Positions 1-9,343 of a stretch of 64,000 nucleotides of DNA are shown here, piece after piece; positions within the stretch are counted from its first letter, which is position 1; the number at the start of each line of letters is the position of its first letter. A program made the translations under genes and the position numbers. Below the pieces are notes generated by a model. It worked only from the letters and a program-made list of their open reading frames with translations, did not search any database and was not told the origin of the DNA. Source of the DNA: JAVDCA01 sp035764045 (GTDB lineage Bacteria > Pseudomonadota > Alphaproteobacteria > Rhizobiales > Xanthobacteraceae). The stretch spans positions 1-64,000 of the forward strand of contig DASTZX010000453.1 of NCBI GenBank assembly GCA_035764045.1, read 5' to 3'.

Positions 1-526
1 CCGCTCCGAGCCCCGCGAGCGTGTCGTGCCGGCCGAGCTGCACGCGGCCTTGGGGCGTCGCGTGCAGCAGCCGGCCGTCCGGCGCAAAGGCGGCGAGCGC
101 AGCATCGGCGCCGTCGAGAAGGCGGCGGATGCGCTCGGCAACGCTGAGGGAGGGTCCGGCCGGCTCCATCGCGACCACGAGAATCGCAGGCGTGTGGTCG
201 GCGAGCGCGATGCGCGAGCAGGCGCAGGTGAGCGGGCGTCCGACCCCACCGCCGAATCCGCGCAGTCGTTCGAGGCGGGCGCTGCCGCCCAGGGGCAGGG
301 CGCCGGCGATGCGGGCGATCTGGGCTGCGGCCTGGTTGCGGGAATCGAAATGCCGTTCCGCAAGGGCGGATGGGCCGGGCGCATCGAACACCGCCGCGCC
401 AACCGGATTGCTCCAGATGATGTGGCTTGCGTCGGCGCTCCACAGCCAGACGGGCGCAGCTGCCGTCGCATGGATGGCGAGCCGCGGGTCGCGCAGAAAG
501 GCGAGATGAGACGCGGCGTCATTCAT
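1..526 (-). CDS. PAS-type sensor protein (probable sensor histidine kinase), N-terminal part
   Basis: An open frame runs leftwards from an ATG at 526-524 and leaves the window, so only about 175 N-terminal residues are visible. The translation begins MNDAASHLAFLRDPRLAIH. It continues with a PAS-like stretch (PVWLWSADASHIIWSNPVGA, about residues 25-44) and a second PAS-like stretch (AALAAFAPDGRLLHAT) near residue 150. This resembles the start of the PAS sensor kinases found in Bradyrhizobiaceae, but neither the kinase core nor any transmembrane segment can be seen here. It is divergent from the phasin gene. The call as a PAS protein is fairly firm; kinase activity is inferred. Confidence 0.6.
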   Translation of the reverse strand, partial: MNDAASHLAFLRDPRLAIHATAAAPVWLWSADASHIIWSNPVGAAVFDAPGPSALAERHFDSRNQAAAQIARIAGALPLGGSARLERLRGFGGGVGRPLTCACSRIALADHTPAILVVAMEPAGPSLSVAERIRRLLDGADAALAAFAPDGRLLHATPQGRVQLGRHDTLAGLGA

Positions 527-751
527 GCGGGGCCCGGCACCGGCGCAGGACATTGCAAGGTCAACAAATTGTTAATAGAGCCCGACTCTTCCGCCGTCCA
601 CGCAAAGCACCGGCCCTGTGAGTTGCGAGCAGGGGCTAACCTTAATCCTGAGGGTGCGAAACAACGGCGAGGCCCATTGCGGGCTTGGCATTCGCGTGTG
701 CACAGCCGGCCCGCGAAACCCGTCCCGGAACATCGGAAAATTGTATTTTTT

Positions 752-781
752 GTGCGCTGCAACATTTCTATTGCAATGCAC
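752..781. promoter_or_regulatory. Symmetrical operator-like dyad upstream of the phasin gene
   Basis: Two nested half-sites are exactly mirrored about one centre: GTGC at 752-755 with GCAC at 778-781, and TGCAA at 758-762 with TTGCA at 771-775, separated by 8 bases. The right half overlaps the proposed -35 element. PHB regulators of the PhaR family are reported to bind TGC/GCA dyads near phasin genes and repress them, so PhaR is the obvious candidate. The binding protein is inferred. Confidence 0.55.
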
Positions 782-799
782 CTAATCACTTGGTATATA
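771..799 (+). promoter_or_regulatory. Candidate housekeeping promoter for the phasin gene
   Basis: TTGCAA at 771-776 and TATATA at 794-799 are separated by 17 bases, which suits a sigma-70-type promoter reading towards the phasin gene. The -35 element lies inside the dyad at 752-781, an arrangement typical of repression. Confidence 0.45.
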
Positions 800-923
800 A
801 AGTACGCAAGGCAGCGCGCATCAGGGGCGACCTGCGGTGCGCCAAGTGCAAATCACGTCCGTCACTTTCAACCAGCAGCGGATCGGGGGACCGGCAGGGG
901 TCCGCGCACAAAGGATGATTCCA

Positions 924-1397
924 ATGCCCGAGGCCAATACCCAGTCCGGAAAGCAGAAGTCCAAGCAGATCCCGCCATTCCCGACCTCCGTATTTCCGAG
1001 CGCCGATGCAGCGCCGGCCGCCTTCCGCGATCTCGCCGAGAAGAGTCTGTCGCAGGCGAAGGAGAACTACGAGAAGATGAAGTCGGCCGCGGAGGAGGCG
1101 ACCAGCGTCCTCGAGGACACCTATGCGACGGCCAGCAGGGGCGCGACCGATTACGGCCTCAAGGTGATCGAGCTCGCGCGCGAGAACACCAATGCGACGT
1201 TCGACTTCGCGGTCGGGCTTCTCGGCGCCAAGACTCTCTCGGAGGTGCTCGAGCTTTCGACCGCGCATGCGCGCAGGCAGTTCGAGGCGCTGACCGAGCA
1301 GGGCAGGGAGCTTGCGGGCCTGGCCCAGAAGGTCGCGGCCGAGGCGGCCGAGCCGATCAAGGACGGCGTGACCAAGGCGGCGCGCAAGGTTTCCTGA
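924..1397 (+). CDS. Phasin (polyhydroxyalkanoate granule-associated protein)
   Basis: The product has 157 residues and is small, Ala/Lys/Glu-rich and almost wholly helical. It has the phasin_2-type core (about residues 35-145), including AKENYEKMKSAAEE, FDFAVGLLGAKTLSEVLELS and a C-terminal AAEPIKDGVTKA. Phasins coat PHB granules in the cytoplasm and control their number and size. ATG 924 is chosen because AAGGA lies at 911-915; ATG 915 is in frame but would overlap that ribosome site. The gene has its own promoter and operator-like dyad and is closed by a strong terminator, so it is a single-gene unit. PHB storage fits the carbon-reserve theme of the next 17 kb. Confidence 0.9.
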   Translation: MPEANTQSGKQKSKQIPPFPTSVFPSADAAPAAFRDLAEKSLSQAKENYEKMKSAAEEATSVLEDTYATASRGATDYGLKVIELARENTNATFDFAVGLLGAKTLSEVLELSTAHARRQFEALTEQGRELAGLAQKVAAEAAEPIKDGVTKAARKVS

Positions 1398-1448
1398 CGC
1401 GGCGCGCTTGAGGTGCCGGATCCCCGGCATTCATCGTGAATCACTGCA

Positions 1449-1482
1449 GATGGCCGGGGCCTGTCCCCCGGCCATCTTTTTT
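1449..1482 (+). terminator. Rho-independent terminator of the phasin gene
   Basis: An 11-base-pair stem (GATGGCCGGGG, 1449-1459, with its complement at 1466-1476) around a 6-base loop is followed directly by six T (1477-1482). It lies about 50 bases after the phasin stop codon. Confidence 0.9.
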
Positions 1483-1596
1483 ATAAGCTGCCCTTTCCGG
1501 CCTGCCGCCGCGCCGCGTCGCGATTGGCCTGCGCTGCTCGGCCTTGCCAAATTTGCCCCATTTCCCTACGTTCCGGCGCGCTCGAGACGCGCCCGT

Positions 1597-1673
1597 GCAG
1601 CTGTAGCTCAGTTGGTTAGAGCGCCTGACTGTGGATCAGGAGGTCGGTGGTTCGAGTCCACCCAGCTGTACCA
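1597..1673 (+). tRNA. tRNA-His (GTG)
   Basis: A 77-base tRNA with CCA encoded. The acceptor arm is 1597-1603 with its partner after the T arm, the D arm starts with GCTC, the anticodon loop CTGTGGA is at 1629-1635 with anticodon GTG at 1631-1633, and the T loop is TTCGAGT. The first pair is G1-U72, the discriminator base is A73 and the base before G1 is T. It therefore lacks the extra G at -1 and the C73 of most bacterial tRNA-His, which is the known alphaproteobacterial variant read by a matching HisRS. Confidence 0.95.
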
Positions 1674-1692
1674 GACACGGCTTTCGATTCCC

Positions 1693-1717
1693 GGAACCCT
1701 GCCATCCGTCTCGCGTT
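1693..1717 (+). promoter_or_regulatory. EcfG-type general stress promoter (perfect match) upstream of the debranching-type glucosidase
   Basis: GGAAC at 1693-1697, a 16-base spacer and CGTT at 1714-1717 match the alphaproteobacterial EcfG consensus exactly. It starts 20 bases after the tRNA-His gene. Transcription would begin near 1724, ahead of the proposed TTG start at 1782. Confidence 0.75.
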
Positions 1718-1781
1718 AGCCCCGAATCGGTACGCGATCGTGGGAGCGCGGCCCGGCATCCAACAAACCATTGAGGCCGCC

Positions 1782-3962
1782 TTGTCCTACGCGGAGCCGA
1801 GCGTCGAGAGCATTTCCGAAGATCTGTTTGCGGTCGCCGGAACCGAATCGACCACACGCCCGCGGCGCTCCCTCAAGCACGGCGATACGTTCATCCTGCT
1901 CGACAGCCACGGCGATCTCGGCGTGGGCGGAAACGGCGCCGATGGTCTGTTTCACGGTGACACGCGGTTTCTCTCCCGGCTCGTCCTGAGCCTGGACGGC
2001 GCTCCTCCGCTCCTGCTCGGCAGCACCATCTACGACAACAACACCTTGATGGCTGTCGACCTCACCAATGCGGACACGTATCGCGATGGCCGTCTGGTGC
2101 AGCCGAAGGACACCCTCCATATCGCGCGTCAGATCTTCCTGTGGCGCGGCACGGCCTATCAGCGCCTCGTCGTGCGGAACCACGGCGACCACACGATCGA
2201 GCTGCGGCTCGCGCTCTCCTTCGATGCCGATTTCGCCGACCTGTTCGAGGTGCGCGGAACGCCGCGCAAGCGGCGCGGAACGGTCACGCGCGCGGTCACC
2301 GACTCCAGTCACGTCACCATCTCCTATCAATCCCTCGACAACCGGCCGCGCCGCACCGCGATCGCGTTCAGCCCGACGCCAAGCGAGCTGTCCGCGAAAT
2401 TTGCCATCTATCGGCTGTCGCTCGAACCCGGCGTGATTGCGCGCATAGTCCAGACCGCCAGCTGCGAGACCGAGACTGCGCTGCGTCCCCAGCCCTTTTT
2501 GCGCGGCCTGCGCGCCAGTCGGCGCGACCTGCGGCGCGTTGCCCAGGATTCCACCACCGTCGAGACCGCCAACGACATTTTCAACGAGGTGCTGTGCCGG
2601 TCGATGTCCGACCTTTGCATGCTCAACACCGACACGCCGCAGGGGCCTTATCCTTATGCGGGCATACCCTGGTATTCGACCACGTTCGGCCGCGACGGCA
2701 TCATCGTCGCGATGCAGATGCTCGCGTTCAATCCGCGCATTGCCCGGGGGGTGCTGCGCCGGCTCGCCGCTTATCAGGCGAAGAGCGAGGACCCGCACTC
2801 GGACGCCCAGCCCGGGAAGATCCTGCATGAGATGCGCAACGGCGAGATGGCGGCGCTGCGCGAGGTGCCGTTCGGCCTCTATTACGGCAGCGTCGACTCG
2901 ACGCCGCTGTTCGTGATGCTCGCCGGCATGTATGCGGAGCGCACCGGCGACGACGCGACGATCCAGGAGCTGTGGCCCGCGATCGAGGCTGCGCTCGGCT
3001 GGATCGACGGGCCGGGCGATCCGGACGGCGATGGATTCGTCGAGTATCGTCGCGCGACCGAGCACGGGCTCGCGAACCAGGGCTGGAAGGATTCGCACGA
3101 TGCGATCTTCCATTCCGACGGCAGTCTGGCCGAAGGCCCGATCGCGCTGTGCGAGGTCCAGGGCTACGTTTTTGCCGCGAAACGCCTCGCGGCGCGTTGT
3201 GCGCGGCGCATGGGCCTCTCCGAGCGCGCGAGCGCGCTCGAAGCCGAGGCCGCTCAGCTCGCGACCCGCTTCGAGCAGGCTTTCTGGTGTCCCGAGCTCG
3301 GGACCTATGCAATCGCGCTCGATGGCAACAAGGAGCCGTGCCGGGTGCGCACCTCGAACGCGGGCCAGGTCCTGTTCAGCGGCATCTGCGCATTCGAACG
3401 CGCGGCGGAGATCGCCTACGACCTCATGCGCCCGCAGTCGTTCTCGGGCTGGGGCGTGCGCACGGTCGGAACCGGTGAGGCGCGTTACAACCCGATGTCC
3501 TATCACAACGGCTCGATCTGGCCGCACGACAATGCGCTGATCGCGCTCGGGTGCGCGCGCTACGGCCTCAAGCGCCCCGTCGAGCAGATCTTCCAGGGCC
3601 TGTTCGAAGCGGCCTCCTACATGGATCTGCGGCGCCTGCCCGAGCTCTTTTGCGGCTTCCAGCGGCGGCGCGGCCGCGGACCCACGCTCTATCCGGTCGC
3701 CTGCGCCCCGCAGGCCTGGGCGGCGGCCACTCCGTTCACGCTGATCGAGGCGGCGCTCGGCCTCGAGTTCAATCGGGACACCTGCGAGATCAGCCTGCGC
3801 AATCCGCGCCTGCCGCCCTTCCTCGGCCAGCTCGTCCTGCGCAATCTGCGGCTCGGCGAGGCGAGCGTTGACTTGATGGTGCGGCGACGGGGCGACGAGG
3901 TCTCGACCCAGCTCCTGCACACCAGCGGAAAGGTCGAGGTGTCCGTCACTTTCGCGCGTTGA
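1782..3962 (+). CDS. Amylo-alpha-1,6-glucosidase / glycogen-debranching-type glycoside hydrolase
   Basis: The product has 726 residues. An N-terminal beta-rich debranching-enzyme domain (about 15-230, with PRRSLKHGDTF and GLFHGDTRFLSRL) precedes an (alpha/alpha)6 barrel (about 270-700) with PWYSTTFGRDGI near 296, NQGWKDSHDAIF near 431 and NPMSYHNGSIWPHDNAL near 568. Family members hydrolyse alpha-1,6 branches or related alpha-glucosidic bonds in the cytoplasm; the exact substrate is unknown. The frame stays open upstream into the tRNA, so the start must lie downstream. TTG 1782 has GAGG just upstream and gives an N-terminus like homologues; GTG 1740 is the alternative. A perfect EcfG promoter precedes it, pointing to stress-time mobilisation of glucan reserves. 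Confidence 0.85.
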   Translation: MSYAEPSVESISEDLFAVAGTESTTRPRRSLKHGDTFILLDSHGDLGVGGNGADGLFHGDTRFLSRLVLSLDGAPPLLLGSTIYDNNTLMAVDLTNADTYRDGRLVQPKDTLHIARQIFLWRGTAYQRLVVRNHGDHTIELRLALSFDADFADLFEVRGTPRKRRGTVTRAVTDSSHVTISYQSLDNRPRRTAIAFSPTPSELSAKFAIYRLSLEPGVIARIVQTASCETETALRPQPFLRGLRASRRDLRRVAQDSTTVETANDIFNEVLCRSMSDLCMLNTDTPQGPYPYAGIPWYSTTFGRDGIIVAMQMLAFNPRIARGVLRRLAAYQAKSEDPHSDAQPGKILHEMRNGEMAALREVPFGLYYGSVDSTPLFVMLAGMYAERTGDDATIQELWPAIEAALGWIDGPGDPDGDGFVEYRRATEHGLANQGWKDSHDAIFHSDGSLAEGPIALCEVQGYVFAAKRLAARCARRMGLSERASALEAEAAQLATRFEQAFWCPELGTYAIALDGNKEPCRVRTSNAGQVLFSGICAFERAAEIAYDLMRPQSFSGWGVRTVGTGEARYNPMSYHNGSIWPHDNALIALGCARYGLKRPVEQIFQGLFEAASYMDLRRLPELFCGFQRRRGRGPTLYPVACAPQAWAAATPFTLIEAALGLEFNRDTCEISLRNPRLPPFLGQLVLRNLRLGEASVDLMVRRRGDEVSTQLLHTSGKVEVSVTFAR

Positions 3963-3994
3963 GTTTTCGCCGTCATGGGTGGCGCGGCTGGAAT

Positions 3995-4020
3995 GGAACC
4001 ATCGCCGCGCCTGCCACGTT
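3995..4020 (+). promoter_or_regulatory. EcfG-type general stress promoter (perfect match) upstream of the PRC-barrel gene
   Basis: GGAAC at 3995-3999, a 17-base spacer and CGTT at 4017-4020. It sits in the short gap after the glucosidase gene, about 33 bases before the next start codon. Confidence 0.75.
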
Positions 4021-4052
4021 GTTTTTATCGTTGCGCAGCACAGCGAGGCGAC

Positions 4053-4676
4053 ATGCACAGGCACCCGCGATGGGCCGTTGCGGCAGCCGTCGCCATCGCT
4101 GTCGCTCTTGCCATCTCTCCCTGTCAGGCTCGGTCTCACCACCATGTCCGCGGCGGCACCCCTTCCGCATCGTCCCGCGCCGCGTCGCCCCCGGATGACC
4201 AGACGCCTGCGCCGGCGAACGCAATGCCGGCCGCACAGGAATCGGAGCTCGGCAAATCCGGGACGTTGGCCATCGTGTTCGACAGTCGCGATGTCCAGCC
4301 CGTGCTCGGCAAGATCGTGCGCAGCAGCACCGGCGAGGACATGGGGCGGCTGGTGGACGTGGTGGTCGACCACGACGGCCAGCCGCGCGCCGCGATCATC
4401 GACTTCGGCGGTTTCCTCGGCGTCGGCAGCCGCAAGATCGCGGTCGATTGGGGCGCGCTCGATTTTTCCCGTGAGGCCGACAAGAGCGTGATCAGGGTCC
4501 AGCTCACGCGCGACCAGGTCAAGACGGCTCCGGAATTCAAGGAAGGCGCCCCGGTCGTGGTGCTCGGCGCATCGGCAGGCCCGCAGGCCGTTCCGGCACC
4601 GACGCCCCAGCAGGGTGAGCAGAAATCGCCCCAGCAGGGCGTGCAGAAGTCGCCCCAGCAGGGCGAGCAGAAATGA
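4053..4676 (+). CDS. Exported PRC-barrel domain protein
   Basis: The product has 207 residues with a basic, then hydrophobic N-terminus (MHRHPRWAVAAAVAIAVALA) that looks like a signal peptide ending near CQA. A His/Ser/Pro-rich linker follows, then a PRC-barrel core (about 75-165) with LGKIVRSSTGEDMGRLVDVV and a second strand set around GSRKIAVDWGALDF. Such proteins are usually cell-envelope components in Rhizobiales with no proven biochemical role. The C-terminus consists of three PQQG(E/V)QKS repeats. ATG 4053 has a GAGG ribosome site. Its stop overlaps the next start (ATGA), so it is co-transcribed with the MFS gene from the EcfG promoter. Confidence 0.75.
   Translation: MHRHPRWAVAAAVAIAVALAISPCQARSHHHVRGGTPSASSRAASPPDDQTPAPANAMPAAQESELGKSGTLAIVFDSRDVQPVLGKIVRSSTGEDMGRLVDVVVDHDGQPRAAIIDFGGFLGVGSRKIAVDWGALDFSREADKSVIRVQLTRDQVKTAPEFKEGAPVVVLGASAGPQAVPAPTPQQGEQKSPQQGVQKSPQQGEQK
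4606..4676 (+). repeat. 24-base tandem repeat, three units, coding
   Basis: Three in-frame units at 4606-4629, 4630-4653 and 4654-4676 (the last ending in the stop codon) encode PQQGEQKS, PQQGVQKS and PQQGEQK at the end of the PRC-barrel protein. The units differ at only a few bases, so repeat number may vary between strains. Confidence 0.85.
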
Positions 4677-6037
4677 AGTTGTCCGTCGCGCCACAATGGC
4701 GGAACGGAAGCAGGCCCGACGACGGACAGGCCGGCCGCACCACTGAGCATCCCGGAAAGCCGCCGCAGCCGCCCCTCACTGCCAGCGAGCTGCCGCCGCA
4801 TCCCTCGGCGGCGAGCCTGCGCGGTCTCGATTGGTTCGTCTTTTTCGTCGCCAATGTTCAGACCGGCTTCGGTCCGTTCATCTCGGTCTATCTCACCGCG
4901 ATGGCGTGGACGCAGGTCGATATCGGCATCGTGTTGTCGATCGGAGGCCTGGTGTCCCTCCTGGGCCAGATGCCCGGCGGCGCCCTCGTCGACGGGGCGC
5001 GCTCGGAGCGATTTGTCGCGGCGCTGTCGGTGGCGGCGATCGGAGCCAGCGCGATGATCTTCGCGGCCTGGCCGACCTACGTGGCCGTGCTCGGCGCATC
5101 CGTGCTGCACGCCGCCGCGAGCTGCGTGCTCGGTCCGGCGATGGCGGCGATCAGCCTCGGCCTCGTCGGGCACGACGGCATCAGCGAACGGCTCGGCCGC
5201 AATGCGCGCTTCGCCGCGATCGGCAACGGCGTCGCGGCCGCCGCCATGGGCGCCTTCGGCTACTGGATCTCGCCCCGCTCGGTGTTCGTGGTCACCGCCG
5301 TGCTCTTGGTGCCCGCCCTGATCGCGCTCGCCTTCGTGCGGACAAGCGACATCGATCCGAAGCGCGCCCACGGCGGCGAGCCCGAGCAGGCCCCGCAGCG
5401 GCCGTTGTCGAGCCTGTTCGTGGCGTCGCGACTGCGGCCGCTGCTCGTCTTCTCAGCCAGCTTCATGCTGTTCCAGCTCGCCAACACCCCGATGCTCCCG
5501 CTCATGGGCAGCGTGCTCACCATGCGCTCGAGCCGCTGGGCGACGGTGCTGATCGCGGCCTGCATCGTGGTCCCGCAGCTTCTGGTCGCCCTGATCTCGC
5601 CGTGGATCGGCCGGCGGGCGCAGATCTGGGGCCGTCGGCCGCTGCTGATCCTGGGATTTGCGGTGCTTCCGATCCGCGGCGTGCTCTTCGCGGTGATTCA
5701 CGATCCCAACGTGCTGGTGATCGCGCAATTGCTGGACGGCATCTCGGCCGCGGTGTTCGGGGTGCTGGTGCCGCTCGTCGTCGCCGACGTGACGCGCGGC
5801 ACCGGCCATTTCAATCTTGCGCTCGGCGTCGCCGGCACGGCGATCGGCGTCGGCGCTTCGGTGTCGACGACGCTCGCCGGCTACGCCAGCGATCATCTCG
5901 GCAGCTCGGCCGCCTTCCTCCTTCTCGCCGCGACGGCCGCCCTCGGACTCTTCTGCATCGGGCTGTTCATGCCGGAGACGCGCCCGCAACCGTCCTGCCC
6001 GCCAGGGCAGGACGGCGCCGCGGCGATCCGGGCGTAG
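4673..6037 (+). CDS. MFS transporter
   Basis: The product has 454 residues. About 45 hydrophilic N-terminal residues are followed by about twelve hydrophobic segments; LDWFVFFVANVQTGFGPFISV starts the first and GGALVDGARSERFVAALSV gives the motif A-like loop. The family pumps small solutes across the inner membrane using the proton gradient; the substrate cannot be read from sequence. The start overlaps the stop of the PRC-barrel gene (ATGA), implying translational coupling and control by the same stress promoter. An alternative start further in would remove the hydrophilic tail. The last codons contain a strong hairpin (5991-6014), and the gene converges on the glycosyltransferase gene with a 6-base gap. 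Confidence 0.8.
   Translation: MKLSVAPQWRNGSRPDDGQAGRTTEHPGKPPQPPLTASELPPHPSAASLRGLDWFVFFVANVQTGFGPFISVYLTAMAWTQVDIGIVLSIGGLVSLLGQMPGGALVDGARSERFVAALSVAAIGASAMIFAAWPTYVAVLGASVLHAAASCVLGPAMAAISLGLVGHDGISERLGRNARFAAIGNGVAAAAMGAFGYWISPRSVFVVTAVLLVPALIALAFVRTSDIDPKRAHGGEPEQAPQRPLSSLFVASRLRPLLVFSASFMLFQLANTPMLPLMGSVLTMRSSRWATVLIAACIVVPQLLVALISPWIGRRAQIWGRRPLLILGFAVLPIRGVLFAVIHDPNVLVIAQLLDGISAAVFGVLVPLVVADVTRGTGHFNLALGVAGTAIGVGASVSTTLAGYASDHLGSSAAFLLLAATAALGLFCIGLFMPETRPQPSCPPGQDGAAAIRA
5991..6014. terminator. GC-rich hairpin at the end of the MFS gene
   Basis: A 10-base-pair perfect stem (CGTCCTGCCC and its complement) with a GCCA loop lies inside the last codons of the MFS gene, just before a convergent gene. 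There is no T tract, so it may slow or stabilise transcripts rather than act as a classical terminator. Confidence 0.35.
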
Positions 6038-6043
6038 ACCCGG

Positions 6044-7141
6044 TCAGGACGCATCACCCGCCGCAACCCGCGCCGGCGTCGACTGCTCGGCGCTGACCAC
6101 GCGCAGGCGGGGTGCCACGCCGTCACGCAGCGCGCGATAGAGCGCGAGGTAGTCCTGTGCCATCCGCCGCGCCGTGAAGCGCTCCTCGAACCTCTGGCGC
6201 ACCTTCGTCCGCTCGATTTCCGCGAGCCGCTGCACCGCGCCGATGGCCCCGAGATCGTCCTCGACAATGAATCCGGTCACTCCATCCTCGACGACTTCCG
6301 GAACCGAGCCGCGATTGAACGCGATCACGGGCGTCCCACATGCCATCGATTCGATCATCACTAGGCCGAACGGCTCCGGCCAATCGATCGTCGCCAGCAA
6401 CGCATGGGCGCCGCTCAGGAATTCGGATTTCTCATGATCGCCGATCTCGCCGATGTATTCGACCGCCGGCGGGACGATCAGCGGTCGGATGCGTGTCTCG
6501 TAATATTCCGTGTCTACCCGGTCGACCTTGGCGGCGATCTTCAGCGGTATGCCGCACTGTCGCGCGATGTGGATCGCCCGGTCGACCGCCTTCTCGGGTG
6601 CGATGCGGCCGAGAAAGGCGAGATAGGACGGCTTCTTCGGCGTGGGAGTGAGCAGGTTGGCGGGCAGGCCATGATAGATGGTGCGCACCCAATGGGCTTG
6701 TTGCAGCGGCCGGCGCTGCGAATTGGAGATCGAGACGACCGGCACCGCGGGCAGGGCATTGAACACCGGATGGAGCTCTGGAAGATCGAGCCGTCCGTGC
6801 AGCGTGGTGAGGAAGGGCGTGGATTGACGCGAAAACAGCGAGAACGGGTAATAATCCAGATGGAAATGCAGGAAGTCGAAATCGTGCGCCCGTTGGCGAA
6901 CGCGTTCCAGCATCGCGAGGTGTAGCGCATTGGCGTCGCGGATCGCGCCGTCGAGGCGCAGCGCGCGCGGCCATCCGGCTTCGAGCTTGGCGGTGGTGTG
7001 GGAGTCTCCGCTCGCAAACAAAGTCACGTCGTGTCCCTGCGCGACCAGTTCTTCGGTCAGCCAATGGATGACCCGCTCGGTTCCGCCGTACAGCTTGGGC
7101 GGAACCGCCTCGGTCAACGGCGCGATCTGCGCGATGCGCAT
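6044..7141 (-). CDS. Glycosyltransferase family 4 protein
   Basis: The product has 365 residues with the GT-B fold of family 4. The N-terminal acceptor half (MRIAQIAPLTEAVPPKLYGG) has the glycine-rich loop, and the C-terminal nucleotide-sugar half holds FLGRIAPEKAVD and the EPFGLVMIESMACGTPVIAF signature with the EX7E glutamates. It would transfer a sugar from a nucleotide sugar in the cytoplasm; donor and acceptor are unknown. ATG 7141 is preceded by AAGGAG at good spacing, so the longer open frame to 7189 is not needed. It is the one gene of this block for which I found no EcfG promoter. Confidence 0.85.
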   Translation of the reverse strand: MRIAQIAPLTEAVPPKLYGGTERVIHWLTEELVAQGHDVTLFASGDSHTTAKLEAGWPRALRLDGAIRDANALHLAMLERVRQRAHDFDFLHFHLDYYPFSLFSRQSTPFLTTLHGRLDLPELHPVFNALPAVPVVSISNSQRRPLQQAHWVRTIYHGLPANLLTPTPKKPSYLAFLGRIAPEKAVDRAIHIARQCGIPLKIAAKVDRVDTEYYETRIRPLIVPPAVEYIGEIGDHEKSEFLSGAHALLATIDWPEPFGLVMIESMACGTPVIAFNRGSVPEVVEDGVTGFIVEDDLGAIGAVQRLAEIERTKVRQRFEERFTARRMAQDYLALYRALRDGVAPRLRVVSAEQSTPARVAAGDAS

Positions 7142-7259
7142 GGCAGCGATCTCCTTTTTGAATTGGGTCAACACCCGGTGAGCAGTCACCCGCGCTTAAG
7201 CAACGCAAACGCCCGCGCAAGTTGACACAGGGCGTTCAATTTTTTTTCCGGGCGCCTCT

Positions 7260-7284
7260 GGAACAATTCTGTCGCTGATACGTC
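7260..7284 (+). promoter_or_regulatory. EcfG-like promoter (one-base variant) upstream of the ABC exporter
   Basis: GGAAC at 7260-7264, a 16-base spacer and CGTC at 7281-7284, one base off CGTT. The distance to the ABC gene leaves a leader of roughly 195 bases if ATG 7485 is the start. Confidence 0.45.
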
Positions 7285-7484
7285 TCACGTGGTGTGTCGG
7301 GGCGGAATCTCGTGACGTCTTCGTGACTTGAATTCGGCAGGATTTCGGCGGGCGACCGCAGCGAGACGGGAGGTTGGACGTTTTGCATTCCTGGCCACTA
7401 ACGTCGTGGCGACGCTCGATGCGTGTCGCTTGGGGACCCCGACAGCGACGTGCGCGATTTTGGCGCGCCATCTCGGGGCGCCCC

Positions 7485-9269
<1,785 letters not shown>

Positions 9270-9282
9270 CCGGCCGCAAGCG

Positions 9283-9307
9283 GGAACTTTGGTTCCCCGC
9301 GCGCGTT
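9283..9307 (+). promoter_or_regulatory. EcfG-type general stress promoter (perfect match) of the MFS-otsB-GH15 operon
   Basis: GGAAC at 9283-9287, a 16-base spacer and CGTT at 9304-9307, placed 14 bases after the ABC exporter stop codon and about 37 bases before the MFS start. Confidence 0.75.
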
Positions 9308-9343
9308 GTTGCTTCAGCGCTTTTGCGGAATCGCGAAAATGCG

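Larger units (their letters stand above)
527..923. other. 397-base intergenic region between the sensor protein and the phasin gene
   Basis: No gene is supported here. The stretch is clearly richer in A+T than its surroundings from about 555 to 815. It holds a small palindrome AACAAATTGTT at 563-573, a long symmetrical dyad at 752-781 and a promoter-like pair at 771-799, both described separately. It presumably carries the divergent control signals of both flanking genes, and leaves a phasin leader of about 120 bases. Confidence 0.5.

Noticed and set aside
1597..1673. tRNA-His as an integration site of a genomic island
   Set aside because: No integrase gene or direct repeat of the tRNA 3' end is visible in the window.
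1647..1781. Upstream start of the glucosidase inside the tRNA-His gene
   Set aside because: An ATG at 1647 is in frame but lies within the tRNA and upstream of the EcfG promoter; the extra residues are not family-like.
1716..4694. A 992-codon open frame on the minus strand opposite the glucosidase and PRC-barrel genes
   Set aside because: It is low-complexity Arg/Gly/Asp-rich sequence with no motif, fully antisense to two well-supported genes. Long antisense frames are expected at this GC content.
4673..6037. Frameshift or fusion between the PRC-barrel and MFS genes
   Set aside because: The ATGA overlap is a normal coupled stop/start, and both proteins have complete domains.
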